Shown: positions 1 to 6,467, counted from the stretch's first letter. The stretch is 7,895 nt of DNA from Actinomycetota bacterium (GCA_003168295.1 PMST01000429.1:1584-9478), one strand, 5' to 3'. Notes: generated by a model not told the origin, from the sequence alone. Numbers and translations are program-made.

Positions 1-1249
1 GCCGGTCCCGGAACCGGGCGGTGGGGATGCCGGTGACCTGGTGCCGGAACGCCCGGCCCCGGCGTCCGTGGGAGGGCCGGCTGCCGGCGCGTTCGCGTCC
101 CTGGTGGCGTGCGTCGGCGAAGTCGAGGTTCTCGATCACCACGGCGCTGGCCCGGTGCTCGCGGGCGGTGGAAAGGATGCGGGTGATCGCGGCCCGCAGC
201 CGCCCGTCCCTGGTGCCCGCCGGCAGGCCCGTCAGCGGCAGGCCGATGGTGTACGGGACACCGATCTGGCTGCCGTCCGGGGTCCAGCACCGCCACCGCG
301 AGGTGCCCGGCGTTCACGTCCACGGCGACGACTGGGTCCTGCCGGGCCTGGCCCAGCGTGATGGGCTCGGCTGCCGGGGTCTTCCATGATGCGTCGAGGT
401 ACCAGCGGCCTCGCGCGAGGTCCAGGGAGATGTCGTAGCGGACCGCGCCGGTCGCGGCCTGCGCGGCGACCTCGCCGCCCCGATAGGTGAACCCGACGGG
501 ACAGGTGAACCGGTAACGCCCGTACGGTCGGTTCGCCAGGTGCGCCAGCGGGGCGGGAGCCTGATCTCCAGCCAGTCCTGGTCGGGGTTCCAGCGGATCG
601 TTTCGTTGCCCCAGGTCTTGTCTTTCTCCCCGTCGGCAGTGATAAACATCCGGGCCGCGTCCCACTGCTCCCGCCACTGGCCTTCGGTCAGGCCGGCGTC
701 GGTGAGGTTGTGCCGCTTGCGCGCCAGGGCTTTGCCGCCCCGGCACACGCTCACCCGCCCGGACTCCAGCTGCTGTTCGACGTCGGCCAGCCTGGTACGG
801 AACGCCTGGATGCGGATGGTCTTGGCGTGCCGTTCGGCGGCGGTCGGGTACCCGCGTACCCGCCCGGCCCGCGTCCCCGCCGCCACCACCAGCCGGGTCT
901 GGATCCGCGTGATGCGGGCCAGCAGGGAGCGGCGTTCGGCCAGCAGGTTGCGGTAGGCGAGCTGGTAGGCGTCCTCGCTCGTGCGGGTCAGCGCCCCGGC
1001 CCAGCGGGAGGACGACTTCGCGGTCAGCTCCTGCTTCCGCGCCTGCCGCGACCGCGCCCGCTGCTTCCCGTCGAGCCTGCCTTCCGCGCACCGGGCCGCC
1101 AGGTCGGCTGAGGCCAGCGAACCCAGGTACTCCCCTACCTCGCGCAGCACCGCAGCGTCGTCGCCGGATACCCGCAGCCGGGTCCGGACCCGTGCGCCTG
1201 CCGGCGGCGCGACCGCAAACGGCCCGGCGATCTCCCGCAGCGCGCTCAC
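1..1249 (-). pseudogene. tnpB: IS607-family TnpB (RNA-guided RuvC-like nuclease), frameshifted twice, 3' end outside the window
   Basis: About 415 codons of a TnpB-type protein are visible. TnpB is the transposon-encoded, omega-RNA-guided RuvC nuclease ancestral to Cas12. The start is a GTG overlapping the tnpA stop (GTGA at 1249-1246), which implies translational coupling. Codons 1-231 (1249-557) read well and include GGKALARKRHNL and a TWGNETIRWNPDQDWLEIRL segment. The frame then breaks near 554-558. Homology resumes in another frame with APLAHLANRPYGRYRF and the RuvC-I segment VVAVDVNAGHLAVAVLDP, whose catalytic Asp codon is at 320-318. Near 279-282 the original frame returns and carries AVVIENLDF, with the probable catalytic Glu codon at 133-131. 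No stop interrupts the mosaic reading, but the unshifted frame stops at 316-314. One base is missing at the first site and one is extra at the second, where a C run (minus strand) appears lengthened. This is either real decay or sequencing error. The last catalytic Asp, the zinc finger and any omega-RNA would lie off the left edge. Confidence 0.85.
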
Positions 1250-1866
1250 CCGGCACCGCCGGAGCTCTGGAGCTTCACGACCTGGGGCCCGATGTCCTGC
1301 TGGGCGCAGCCCAGAGCCTTCAACGCCCGGTTCCGCGCCGACCGGCGTCCGTAGAGCCTGGCGCAGAACCAGGTCAGCACCTCCACCATGTCACCCACCA
1401 GGTCGCCGGTGACTTCGGAGTCGTCGAGTACCACCAGGCGGCGGTTGTGCGCGGACAGGGCGGCCTCCACCAGTTCGGTGTTCACCCGCCCGAGCCGGTC
1501 CCGGTGCTCGACCACCACGACGGTCACCGCCGGGTCCGCCAGCAGCCGGCGCACCTTGGCCCGTGACCCGTTCACCCCGGAGCCGACTTCGGCCTCCACC
1601 CGCACCGCCGGCAGCCCGGCTTCCGCTGCCCACGCGGACAGCCGTGCTACCTGCCTGTCCAGGTCGGACTTCTGGTCGTGCGAGGATACCCGCGCGTACA
1701 GGCCAGCGCCTTCGGCCTTCGGGGCCGCTTCGGCGGCGGCCTGCGGGGACACCAGGATCAGACGTCCCACCTTCCGCGCCGGCACCGGCAGCGTTCCCTC
1801 CCGGTACCAGCGGTAAGCGGTCTGCACATGAACGCCCTGCGCATGCGCCCACTCGGTCAGATTCAC
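1246..1866 (-). CDS. tnpA: IS607-family transposase TnpA, serine recombinase with MerR-like HTH
   Basis: This is a small serine recombinase that cuts and joins DNA through a phosphoserine intermediate, moving the element without needing matching ends. From the GTG at 1866 it is 206 residues long. Residues about 1-40 form the MerR-like helix-turn-helix (NLTEWAHAQGVHVQTAYRWY, then GTLPVPARKVGRLILV). The catalytic domain follows: YARVSSHDQ holds the nucleophile Ser61 and Arg59, and EHRDRLGR holds active-site arginines at about 124 and 127. The C-terminal helix has LYGRRSARNRALKAL. An N-terminal DNA-binding domain ahead of the catalytic domain is the IS607 hallmark. The frame stays open up to a TTG at 1917, but those extra 17 codons run through the AT-rich palindromic transposon end and look unlike protein, so the GTG at the HTH edge is preferred. 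Its Shine-Dalgarno is weak. The stop overlaps the tnpB start. The protein looks intact, so the element may still supply transposase. Confidence 0.93.
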   Translation of the reverse strand: MNLTEWAHAQGVHVQTAYRWYREGTLPVPARKVGRLILVSPQAAAEAAPKAEGAGLYARVSSHDQKSDLDRQVARLSAWAAEAGLPAVRVEAEVGSGVNGSRAKVRRLLADPAVTVVVVEHRDRLGRVNTELVEAALSAHNRRLVVLDDSEVTGDLVGDMVEVLTWFCARLYGRRSARNRALKALGCAQQDIGPQVVKLQSSGGAG

Positions 1867-1881
1867 ACGTCCAGCTACTAA

Positions 1882-1901
1882 ATAGAACGTACGTACGCTA
1901 T
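1882..1901. repeat. Imperfect palindrome upstream of tnpA (CGTACGTACG core)
   Basis: A perfect 10-bp palindrome, CGTACGTACG, at 1888-1897 is flanked by ATAG (1882-1885) and CTAT (1898-1901), which are also complementary but offset by two bases. It lies 15-35 bases before the preferred tnpA start, in the only AT-rich patch nearby. It is a plausible binding site for the dimeric TnpA, or an operator or core site at the transposon end. That role is inferred. Confidence 0.4.
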
Positions 1902-1915
1902 CTAATACACACTTC

Positions 1916-1928
1916 AACTGGAACAGTT
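1916..1928. repeat. Short inverted repeat AACTG-GAA-CAGTT near the transposon end
   Basis: A perfect 5-bp inverted repeat with a 3-base spacer lies between the palindrome at 1882-1901 and the tandem repeat at 1934-1973. It may be part of the IS607 end. It is short enough to be chance, so only the sequence itself is certain. Confidence 0.3.
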
Positions 1929-1933
1929 TGCAA

Positions 1934-1973
1934 CCTGGACGCGGTCAGGCCTGGACGCGGTCAGGCCTGGACG
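1934..1973. repeat. 16-bp tandem direct repeat, 2.5 copies, spanning the racemase stop
   Basis: The unit CCTGGACGCGGTCAGG occurs at 1934-1949 and 1950-1965, followed by a partial third copy, CCTGGACG, at 1966-1973. On the minus strand the racemase ends inside it (TGA at 1963-1961), and the next unit repeats the same TGA. The gene product is therefore unaffected. The repeat lies between the racemase and the AT-rich transposon end, so it may record slippage or a rearrangement at the insertion site. Confidence 0.85.
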
Positions 1974-3121
1974 GCGGCGCCGCAGGCGATTAGGTCGGCC
2001 GCGTCGGTCAGGCCCCACTCGGTGAGGGCCTCGGTGGTGTGCTGGCCGGGCGCGGGCGGCGGGTCGGACAGCTGGCCGGGGGTGCGGGAAAAACGAGGTG
2101 ACGGGGACGGCTGGGTCAGGCCGCCGGGGGCGACGTAGGCCTGCCGCGCGGTCAGGTGCGGGTCGGCGGCGGCTTCGTGCAGGGACAGGACCGGTTCCAC
2201 GCACGCCTCGCTGCCGGCGAAGGCCGCGGCCCACTCGTCCCTGGTCTGGTCCTTGAACCGCGCCGAGAACAGCGCGCGCAGCTCCGGCCAGTGCTGTGGG
2301 TCCTCGCGGTCGGGCACGTCGGTCAGGCCGAGCCCGGCTAGCAGCGCGGCGTAGAACCGGGGCTCCAGCGCGCCGACGGCTAGCCACTTGCCGTCCGCCG
2401 TCTCGTACACGTCGTACCAGGGCACGCCGCCGTCGAGCAGGTTCACCCCGCGCTCGTCGCGCCACCTGTCCTGGGCCATCAGCATCCACGGCATCGCGAG
2501 CAGGGACGCCACCCCGTCCACGATGGCCGCGTCGACGACCTGTCCCTGCCCCGAGGTGGCCCGCTCGACCAGGGCCGCGCAGATGCCGTAGGCCATGAGC
2601 ATCCCGCCGCCGCCGAAGTCGCCGAGCAGGTTCGCGGGAAACTGAGGCGGGCCGCCGGCCTGGCCCAGGGCGTGCAGGGCACCGGTCCGGGCGAGGTAGT
2701 CGATGTCGTGCCCCACCGTCGGGGCCAGCGGCCCGGTCTGCCCCCACCCGGTCATCCGGGCGTAGATCAGCCGCGGATTGCGGCGCAGGCAGACTTCGGG
2801 TCCCACCCCGATGCGCTCGGTCACTCCCGGCCGGAAGCCCTCGAGCAGGACATCGGCGCCCTCGGCCAGCCGGAGCAGCGCATCGACCGCGCGAGGGTGC
2901 TTCAGGTCAAGGACGGCCGAGCGGCGACCGCGGTGCATCAGATCCCGTTCCGGCCGGGCCCCGGCCGGTCCGGGCCGGTCGATGCGCAGCACCGTCGCGC
3001 CTTGGTCGGCCAGCATCATGGCGCAGAACGGCCCGGGTCCCAGGCTCGCGAGCTCAAGCACCCGCACACCGGCCAGCGGCCCGCGGCGAGTTCGTTCCCC
3101 AGCTGGTCCCGGCGTGCTCAT
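1961..3121 (-). CDS. Alpha-methylacyl-CoA racemase (CaiB/BaiF family III CoA-transferase fold)
   Basis: This is a cytoplasmic enzyme predicted to interconvert (2R)- and (2S)-2-methylacyl-CoA by proton abstraction, a step needed before beta-oxidation of methyl-branched fatty acids or sterol side chains. From the ATG at 3121 it has 386 residues, slightly longer than the roughly 360 of the M. tuberculosis racemase (Mcr). The N-terminus has GPLAGVRVLELASLGPGPF. GHDIDYLARTGALHALG supplies His138, GDFGGGGMLMAYGI supplies Asp168, and AVGALEPRFY supplies Glu253. These match by spacing His126, Asp156 and Glu241 of the mycobacterial enzyme. GDFGGGG and YDVYETADGKWLAVGA favour a racemase over a true CoA-transferase. 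The frame extends to a GTG at 3160, but the ATG is preferred because AAAGG lies 7 bases before it. The gene follows the DUF2993 gene after 84 bases. An IS607 element sits just behind its stop. Exact substrate unknown. Confidence 0.9.
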   Translation of the reverse strand: MSTPGPAGERTRRGPLAGVRVLELASLGPGPFCAMMLADQGATVLRIDRPGPAGARPERDLMHRGRRSAVLDLKHPRAVDALLRLAEGADVLLEGFRPGVTERIGVGPEVCLRRNPRLIYARMTGWGQTGPLAPTVGHDIDYLARTGALHALGQAGGPPQFPANLLGDFGGGGMLMAYGICAALVERATSGQGQVVDAAIVDGVASLLAMPWMLMAQDRWRDERGVNLLDGGVPWYDVYETADGKWLAVGALEPRFYAALLAGLGLTDVPDREDPQHWPELRALFSARFKDQTRDEWAAAFAGSEACVEPVLSLHEAAADPHLTARQAYVAPGGLTQPSPSPRFSRTPGQLSDPPPAPGQHTTEALTEWGLTDAADLIACGAAVQA

Positions 3122-3205
3122 ATCCCTGCCTTTGCGTTGGTCGGTCGTCTTTGGCGGCACGATATTTGGTGCGTTTCTGGCGCTCTTACCCGGAGACAGC
3201 CGTTT
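3122..3205 (-). promoter_or_regulatory. Spacer between DUF2993 gene and racemase with racemase ribosome binding site
   Basis: These 84 bases separate two genes read in the same direction. AAAGG, 7 bases before the ATG at 3121, is a good Shine-Dalgarno sequence and sets the racemase start. The patch around 3160-3175 is less GC-rich than its surroundings and could hold a promoter, but I see no convincing -35/-10 pair. No terminator hairpin is evident, so readthrough from the upstream genes is possible. Confidence 0.4.
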
Positions 3206-4006
3206 TCACAGGTCTAGCCGGTCCGGGCCGGCCCGCATCGCGGCCAGGAGGCGCTCGATGTCGTCACGGGACAGGGACCGCCGCCACTCGCCGATCGTGC
3301 CCCGCACGACGAAACCTCCCGGCGCCGGTTCGACGGAGGTGAGCAGCATTTCGCCGGGCAGGTTGGGAACGGGCAGGTAAAAGGCGAGGGATGGCAGCGG
3401 CAGCCGCCACTCGCCCAGGTACAGGGCACGCGGCCGGACCAGGAGGGATCGCCCTTCGGCCCCCGGCCGCACTTCAAGCCGCACCCACGGCACGCCCGCC
3501 AGGGCGATCTGCGGCACGCCGTCCGGCAGGGTCAGCTCGAGCAGTTCGGAGGTGGCGGCGAGCCGCCGGGACGCGGCCGAGGCCGAGACGAACCCCTCGA
3601 TCAGCACCGGCGCGGCGACCAGCGTCGGCCGCACGCCGGGCCGCAGATGGACGTTCCTGGCCTGTACCTCCACTCGCTCGAGGTCATAGCCGTTCCACTG
3701 GGCGTCCCGGGCGGTCATCCGGACCTGGCCGTACTGGCCCACGACCCGGGCCAGGTCCACCCCCTGGATGGAAATGTCCTCCACCACCAGGGTCAGGTCG
3801 TGCCCGGCGAACGGGAACGTTCGCTTCTTCCCGATGAGCCAGGCCCGGGCGGCCTCCACGATCGCGGCGAACGGATCACCGGGCAGTGACTTCGGCAGCG
3901 GCAGGCCGATCGACGCGCTCGCGGCCGAGGTCATGTTGAGGAGGTCGGTCCAGTTCCGCTTGAACTCATCGGCCCGGGAACGGTCGAAGGGCCACCACTC
4001 AGCCAT
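3206..4006 (-). CDS. DUF2993 (LmeA-like) domain protein, putative lipid binding
   Basis: Predicted protein of 266 residues from the ATG at 4006; a GTG two codons upstream at 4012 is also possible. No clear Shine-Dalgarno separates the two. Residues about 65-135 have alternating beta strands with the layout of DUF2993 proteins: LTLVVEDISIQGVDLARVVG, then a strand around YDLERVEVQARNVHL. Near the C-terminus, LPVPNLPGEMLLTSVEPAPG resembles the conserved end of that family. The family includes mycobacterial LmeA, a periplasmic phospholipid-binding protein involved in lipomannan maturation. Unlike a typical exported member, this protein begins MAEWWPFDRSRADEFKRNW, with no signal peptide or membrane helix, so it probably stays in the cytoplasm or at the membrane surface. 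It lies 30 bases after gpsA and is likely co-transcribed with it. The family call rests on pattern and is moderate; the exact function is unknown. Confidence 0.72.
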   Translation of the reverse strand: MAEWWPFDRSRADEFKRNWTDLLNMTSAASASIGLPLPKSLPGDPFAAIVEAARAWLIGKKRTFPFAGHDLTLVVEDISIQGVDLARVVGQYGQVRMTARDAQWNGYDLERVEVQARNVHLRPGVRPTLVAAPVLIEGFVSASAASRRLAATSELLELTLPDGVPQIALAGVPWVRLEVRPGAEGRSLLVRPRALYLGEWRLPLPSLAFYLPVPNLPGEMLLTSVEPAPGGFVVRGTIGEWRRSLSRDDIERLLAAMRAGPDRLDL

Positions 4007-4036
4007 GGCCACCAGCCGGGTTCCCGCCGCCGGCCA

Positions 4037-5035
4037 TCAGCCGGGCTCCCGCTCGTGACCGGCTTGCTTCTGCCTGCTCAGGCCGCGGTAGGCCTCGGAC
4101 GCCGGGATCTCCCCGGCTAGGACCCGGTACACCTCCTGGCAGACGGGCATCTCTACACCGTAGCGCTCGGCCAGCTCATGCACGGTGAAGGCGGTGCCGA
4201 CGCCCTCCGCCACGGTCCTGGTCGCGCCGAGCACCTCCGCCAGCGCCCGGCCGGCGCCGAGCTGCTCGCCGAGCGTCCGGTTACGGCTCAGCGGGCTCAT
4301 GCAGGTGGCCATGAGGTCGCCCACGCCGGCCAGGCCGGAGAACGTGGCGGCCTCACCGCCCATGGCCACGCCAAGCCGGGTGACCTCGGCCAGGCCACGG
4401 CAGACCACCGCCGCCCTGGTGTTGTCGCCGACGCCAAGTCCCTGCGCGATGCCGGTCGCGATGGCCACCACGTTCTTCAGCGCCCCGCCGAGCTCGCAGC
4501 CGATCACGTCGTGGTTGGTGTAGATCCGGAACATGCCCCGTTTCATGGTGGCCTGCAGCGCCCGGGCCACCGCGAGGTCCTCGGTCGCGATCACGCTGGC
4601 CGCCGCCTGCCCGGCCATGATCTCCTTAGCCAGGTTGGGCCCGGTCAGGGCGGCGGCGGGATGGCCGGGCAGTTCGGCGGCGATGAGCTGGGTCATGCGC
4701 AGCAGCGAATCTCGCTCGAACCCCTTGGCCAGGCTGACGACCGGGATCCAGGGCCGCAGGTACGGGCGGGCGTCGGCCAGGATGGCCCGGAAGCCGTGCG
4801 TCGGCACGCCGACCACCATCAGGTCGGCGTCATGAACGGCCTTCTCCAGGTCCGCCGTGGCCTTCAGCCCCGGCGGCAGCGTGAAGCCGGGCAGGTAGCG
4901 CGAGTTAGCGTCGCGCTCGTAGATTTCCCTGGCCAGTTCCGGATCCCGGGACCAGATGGTGCAATCGTGCCGGCCAGCCAGCAGGGACGCCACCGTCGTC
5001 CCCCACGAACCAGCCCCCAGCACTGCGATGCGCAT
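4037..5035 (-). CDS. gpsA: Glycerol-3-phosphate dehydrogenase [NAD(P)+]
   Basis: Reduces dihydroxyacetone phosphate to sn-glycerol 3-phosphate with NAD(P)H in the cytoplasm, supplying the backbone of phospholipids. The 332-residue length is normal for the family. Visible motifs are the Rossmann loop GAGSWGTTVA (residues 7-16), the SLAKGFE segment (101-107), TGPNLAKEI (131-139), the catalytic-lysine motif ELGGALKNVVAIATGI (Lys187), and the C-terminal signature FSGLAGVGDLMATC followed by SRNRTLGEQL, which binds substrate and cofactor. The start is the ATG at 5035, where MRIAVLGAGSWG is the expected beginning; only a weak Shine-Dalgarno precedes it. A TAGGAT hexamer at 5053-5048 resembles a -10 box but would give an almost leaderless transcript. 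The DUF2993 gene follows 30 bases downstream and the racemase after that. Some actinobacteria carry more than one gpsA, so whether this is the only housekeeping copy cannot be told here. Confidence 0.96.
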   Translation of the reverse strand: MRIAVLGAGSWGTTVASLLAGRHDCTIWSRDPELAREIYERDANSRYLPGFTLPPGLKATADLEKAVHDADLMVVGVPTHGFRAILADARPYLRPWIPVVSLAKGFERDSLLRMTQLIAAELPGHPAAALTGPNLAKEIMAGQAAASVIATEDLAVARALQATMKRGMFRIYTNHDVIGCELGGALKNVVAIATGIAQGLGVGDNTRAAVVCRGLAEVTRLGVAMGGEAATFSGLAGVGDLMATCMSPLSRNRTLGEQLGAGRALAEVLGATRTVAEGVGTAFTVHELAERYGVEMPVCQEVYRVLAGEIPASEAYRGLSRQKQAGHEREPG

Positions 5036-5078
5036 GCCAGACCACTCATCCTAGGTAGGGCCTTCAGGATAAAGCCGC

Positions 5079-5108
5079 CGGGCCGCCGGTGCCATCGGCG
5101 CCGGCCCG
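5079..5108 (-). terminator. Possible terminator hairpin after the FAD oxidoreductase gene
   Basis: On the minus strand, CGGGCCG (5108-5102) can pair with CGGCCCG (5085-5079) around a 16-base loop. It is followed by GCGGCTTTAT, which has only a short T run. The position, about 80 bases after the oxidoreductase stop and before gpsA, suits a terminator. The long loop and weak T tract make this tentative. Confidence 0.3.
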
Positions 5109-5121
5109 CCGGTGCCATCGG
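5083..5121. repeat. Two 16-bp direct repeats, 23-bp period
   Basis: CCGCCGGTGCCATCGG occurs exactly at 5083-5098 and 5106-5121. The copies lie in the gene-free spacer ahead of gpsA and partly overlap the possible terminator stem. They could be regulator half-sites on roughly the same helical face, or simple duplication of GC-rich sequence. Confidence 0.8.
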
Positions 5122-5124
5122 GTG

Positions 5125-5151
5125 CCCGGTGGTCAGAAGTACCCGGTGGTC
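5125..5151. repeat. Two 10-bp direct repeats CCCGGTGGTC, 17-bp period
   Basis: Exact copies lie at 5125-5134 and 5142-5151, right beside the 16-bp repeat pair. In a region of this composition short repeats are easy to obtain, so the functional meaning is open. Confidence 0.65.
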
Positions 5152-5189
5152 GCATCGACTCCACCTTGCGCTGGCGCTGCGACGCGGGT

Positions 5190-6467
5190 TCAGCGCACCG
5201 GCTGCCGCCGGCCCGTAGTAGGGTCGGCGGTGCCGGTGACTGGCCGGGCGCTGGGGGCATCAGTAACTGGGTCGTAGTAGTGGGCGTACTGCCAGAGCCC
5301 GCGAGTTAGCAGGGCGGCGTCTGGCAGCGGGCCGAACCGGCCCGGCGACAGCGCGGTCATGCCTGGTGGCGGGGCGTCGCCGGTGATCCAGGTGGCCAGG
5401 GCTTCGCCGATCGCCAGGGAAGAGGAAAACCCTGAGCCGTTGCACCCGCTGGCCACCCACAGGCCGGGCAGGTCCGGCACCGGGCCGGCCACGAACCGGC
5501 CGTCGGGGCTCATCGTGAACATCCCGCCCCGGTGCTCGGCGACCTCGGCGTCGCTCGCGGCGGGGACCTCGGCCGTGATCTGGGCCGCAAGCTTCCGCAG
5601 TACGCCCAGGTCAAGAGGCATGTCATCGGTACTGAACGAGGCTGGCCCGTGCTCTGGGTCAACCGGTAGCGGGTCCGGTTCAAACCCGCCGACCATGAGC
5701 CCGCCGCGGGCCGGGCGCAGGTAGACGGCGGCATCGACCACTCTGGCGATCGGGTCGTCCGGGTCGACTTCAGCCACGGGCGTGGTTATCAGCAGCTGGT
5801 GGCGGACCGTGGTCACCGGCACCCAGGCCCCGGCCAGGCCGGCGATCTGGCGGACCCAGCCGCCTGCCGCGTCCACCACTACCGGCGCCGTGATCGACCG
5901 GCGGCCGGTCTCGACACCGGTGACGTGGCCAGCCGTCAGAGAGATCCCTGTGACCGGCTCGTTTTCGGTCACCACGGCCCCGTGTCGCAGGCAGGCCGCT
6001 AGGCAGGCCCGGATGAGACTGGCCGGTTCGTCGATGTAGATGTCCTCCGGGCACCACAGGGCGAAGTCGTCGCTGGCAGGCTTGTAGTAGCTGAGCTGGT
6101 CGGCGAGCTGCGCCGGGATGGCCTCGCGGACGTCGGCGCCCCAGCTCCGCGACTGGGCCAGTTCCCGGCCCAGGAACTGGCGATGCTGGGCGGTCCTGGC
6201 GATCAGGAAACTGCCTGAGCGGGCCACCGCCAGCGGCGTCTCCGCCCAGTCGGCGAAGCTGATCGCCCGGTCGATGCTGCGCCGGGCGAGCCGGGTGCGC
6301 AGCTCGTCCGCCTGGACCGACTTGAACAGGCCCGCCGCCCGGCCGGAGGCCTGTGAGCCGGCCGTAAGGCGTTCCACCACCACAACCGACCGGCCAGCCA
6401 TTGCGCAATGCAAGGCGGTACTCAGACCAAGCGCACCGGCCCCGATCACCACCACATCGGCATCCAC
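5190..6467 (-). CDS. FAD-dependent oxidoreductase, DAO family (sarcosine oxidase/D-amino acid oxidase-like)
   Basis: Predicted to oxidise a C-N bond of an amine or amino acid using FAD; the substrate is not determinable. From the GTG at 6467 it has 425 residues. The frame can extend six codons to a TTG at 6485, but the GTG places the first Rossmann strand at the N-terminus as usual (DADVVVIGAGALGLSTA, glycines 9, 11 and 14). Glu32 ends the second strand and would hold the FAD ribose. ITAPVVVDAAGGW and the C-terminal segment GRFVAGPVPDLPGLWVASG, running on to GFSSSLAIGEALATWITG (to about residue 363), complete the DAO pattern. GGMFTMSPD aligns with the CMYT region of monomeric sarcosine oxidase but has Gly in place of the covalent-flavin Cys, so FAD is probably non-covalent (inference). 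The last 60 or so residues, with a WQYAHYYDP patch, are less typical. The gene diverges from the kinase gene and lies 154 bases before gpsA. Confidence 0.88.
   Translation of the reverse strand: MDADVVVIGAGALGLSTALHCAMAGRSVVVVERLTAGSQASGRAAGLFKSVQADELRTRLARRSIDRAISFADWAETPLAVARSGSFLIARTAQHRQFLGRELAQSRSWGADVREAIPAQLADQLSYYKPASDDFALWCPEDIYIDEPASLIRACLAACLRHGAVVTENEPVTGISLTAGHVTGVETGRRSITAPVVVDAAGGWVRQIAGLAGAWVPVTTVRHQLLITTPVAEVDPDDPIARVVDAAVYLRPARGGLMVGGFEPDPLPVDPEHGPASFSTDDMPLDLGVLRKLAAQITAEVPAASDAEVAEHRGGMFTMSPDGRFVAGPVPDLPGLWVASGCNGSGFSSSLAIGEALATWITGDAPPPGMTALSPGRFGPLPDAALLTRGLWQYAHYYDPVTDAPSARPVTGTADPTTGRRQPVR

Larger units (their letters stand above)
1..1930 (-). mobile_element. IS607-family insertion sequence, partial (tnpA end present)
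   Basis: The element is defined by the adjacent tnpA (serine recombinase) and tnpB, overlapping by four bases in IS607 order. Its 5' end must lie between the tnpA start (1866) and the racemase stop (1961). The AT-rich stretch at about 1880-1930, unlike its surroundings, probably belongs to the element. IS607 elements have no conventional terminal inverted repeats and make no target duplication, so the exact boundary cannot be set here and 1930 is approximate. The other end, with any omega-RNA region, lies beyond the left edge. Confidence 0.75.
5036..5189 (-). other. Repeat-rich spacer between the oxidoreductase gene and gpsA
   Basis: This 154-base gene-free spacer holds two direct-repeat pairs and a GC-rich inverted repeat, each listed separately. 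Short reading frames crossing it, including an overlapping ATG frame from 5118, have no recognisable motif. A possible gpsA -10-like TAGGAT lies at 5053-5048, without a recognisable -35. I see no RNA gene here. Confidence 0.5.

Noticed and set aside
314..556. The C-terminal part of the unshifted tnpB frame as real protein
   Set aside because: It is rich in Arg, Pro and Ser with no motif, whereas the neighbouring frame gives clear TnpB sequence including VDVNAGHLAVAV.
1867..1917. N-terminal extension of TnpA from a TTG at 1917
   Set aside because: It would translate the AT-rich palindromic transposon end, and the HTH domain begins right after the GTG at 1866.
1934..1973. Tandem repeat considered as a CRISPR array
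   Set aside because: The 16-bp units abut without spacers and there are fewer than three copies.
1914..2747. A 277-codon minus-strand open frame in a second frame over the racemase
   Set aside because: The translation is dominated by Arg, Ala, Pro and Gly, while the overlapping frame holds the racemase catalytic residues at the correct spacing.
3122..3160. Upstream GTG start for the racemase at 3160
   Set aside because: The ATG at 3121 has AAAGG 7 bases before it, and the extra 13 residues encoded upstream have no family match.
4178..5218. A 346-codon plus-strand open frame covering most of gpsA
   Set aside because: It lies antisense to a gene with full GpsA motifs, its translation is rich in Gly, Arg, His and Gln with no recognisable domain, and long antisense frames are expected at this GC content.
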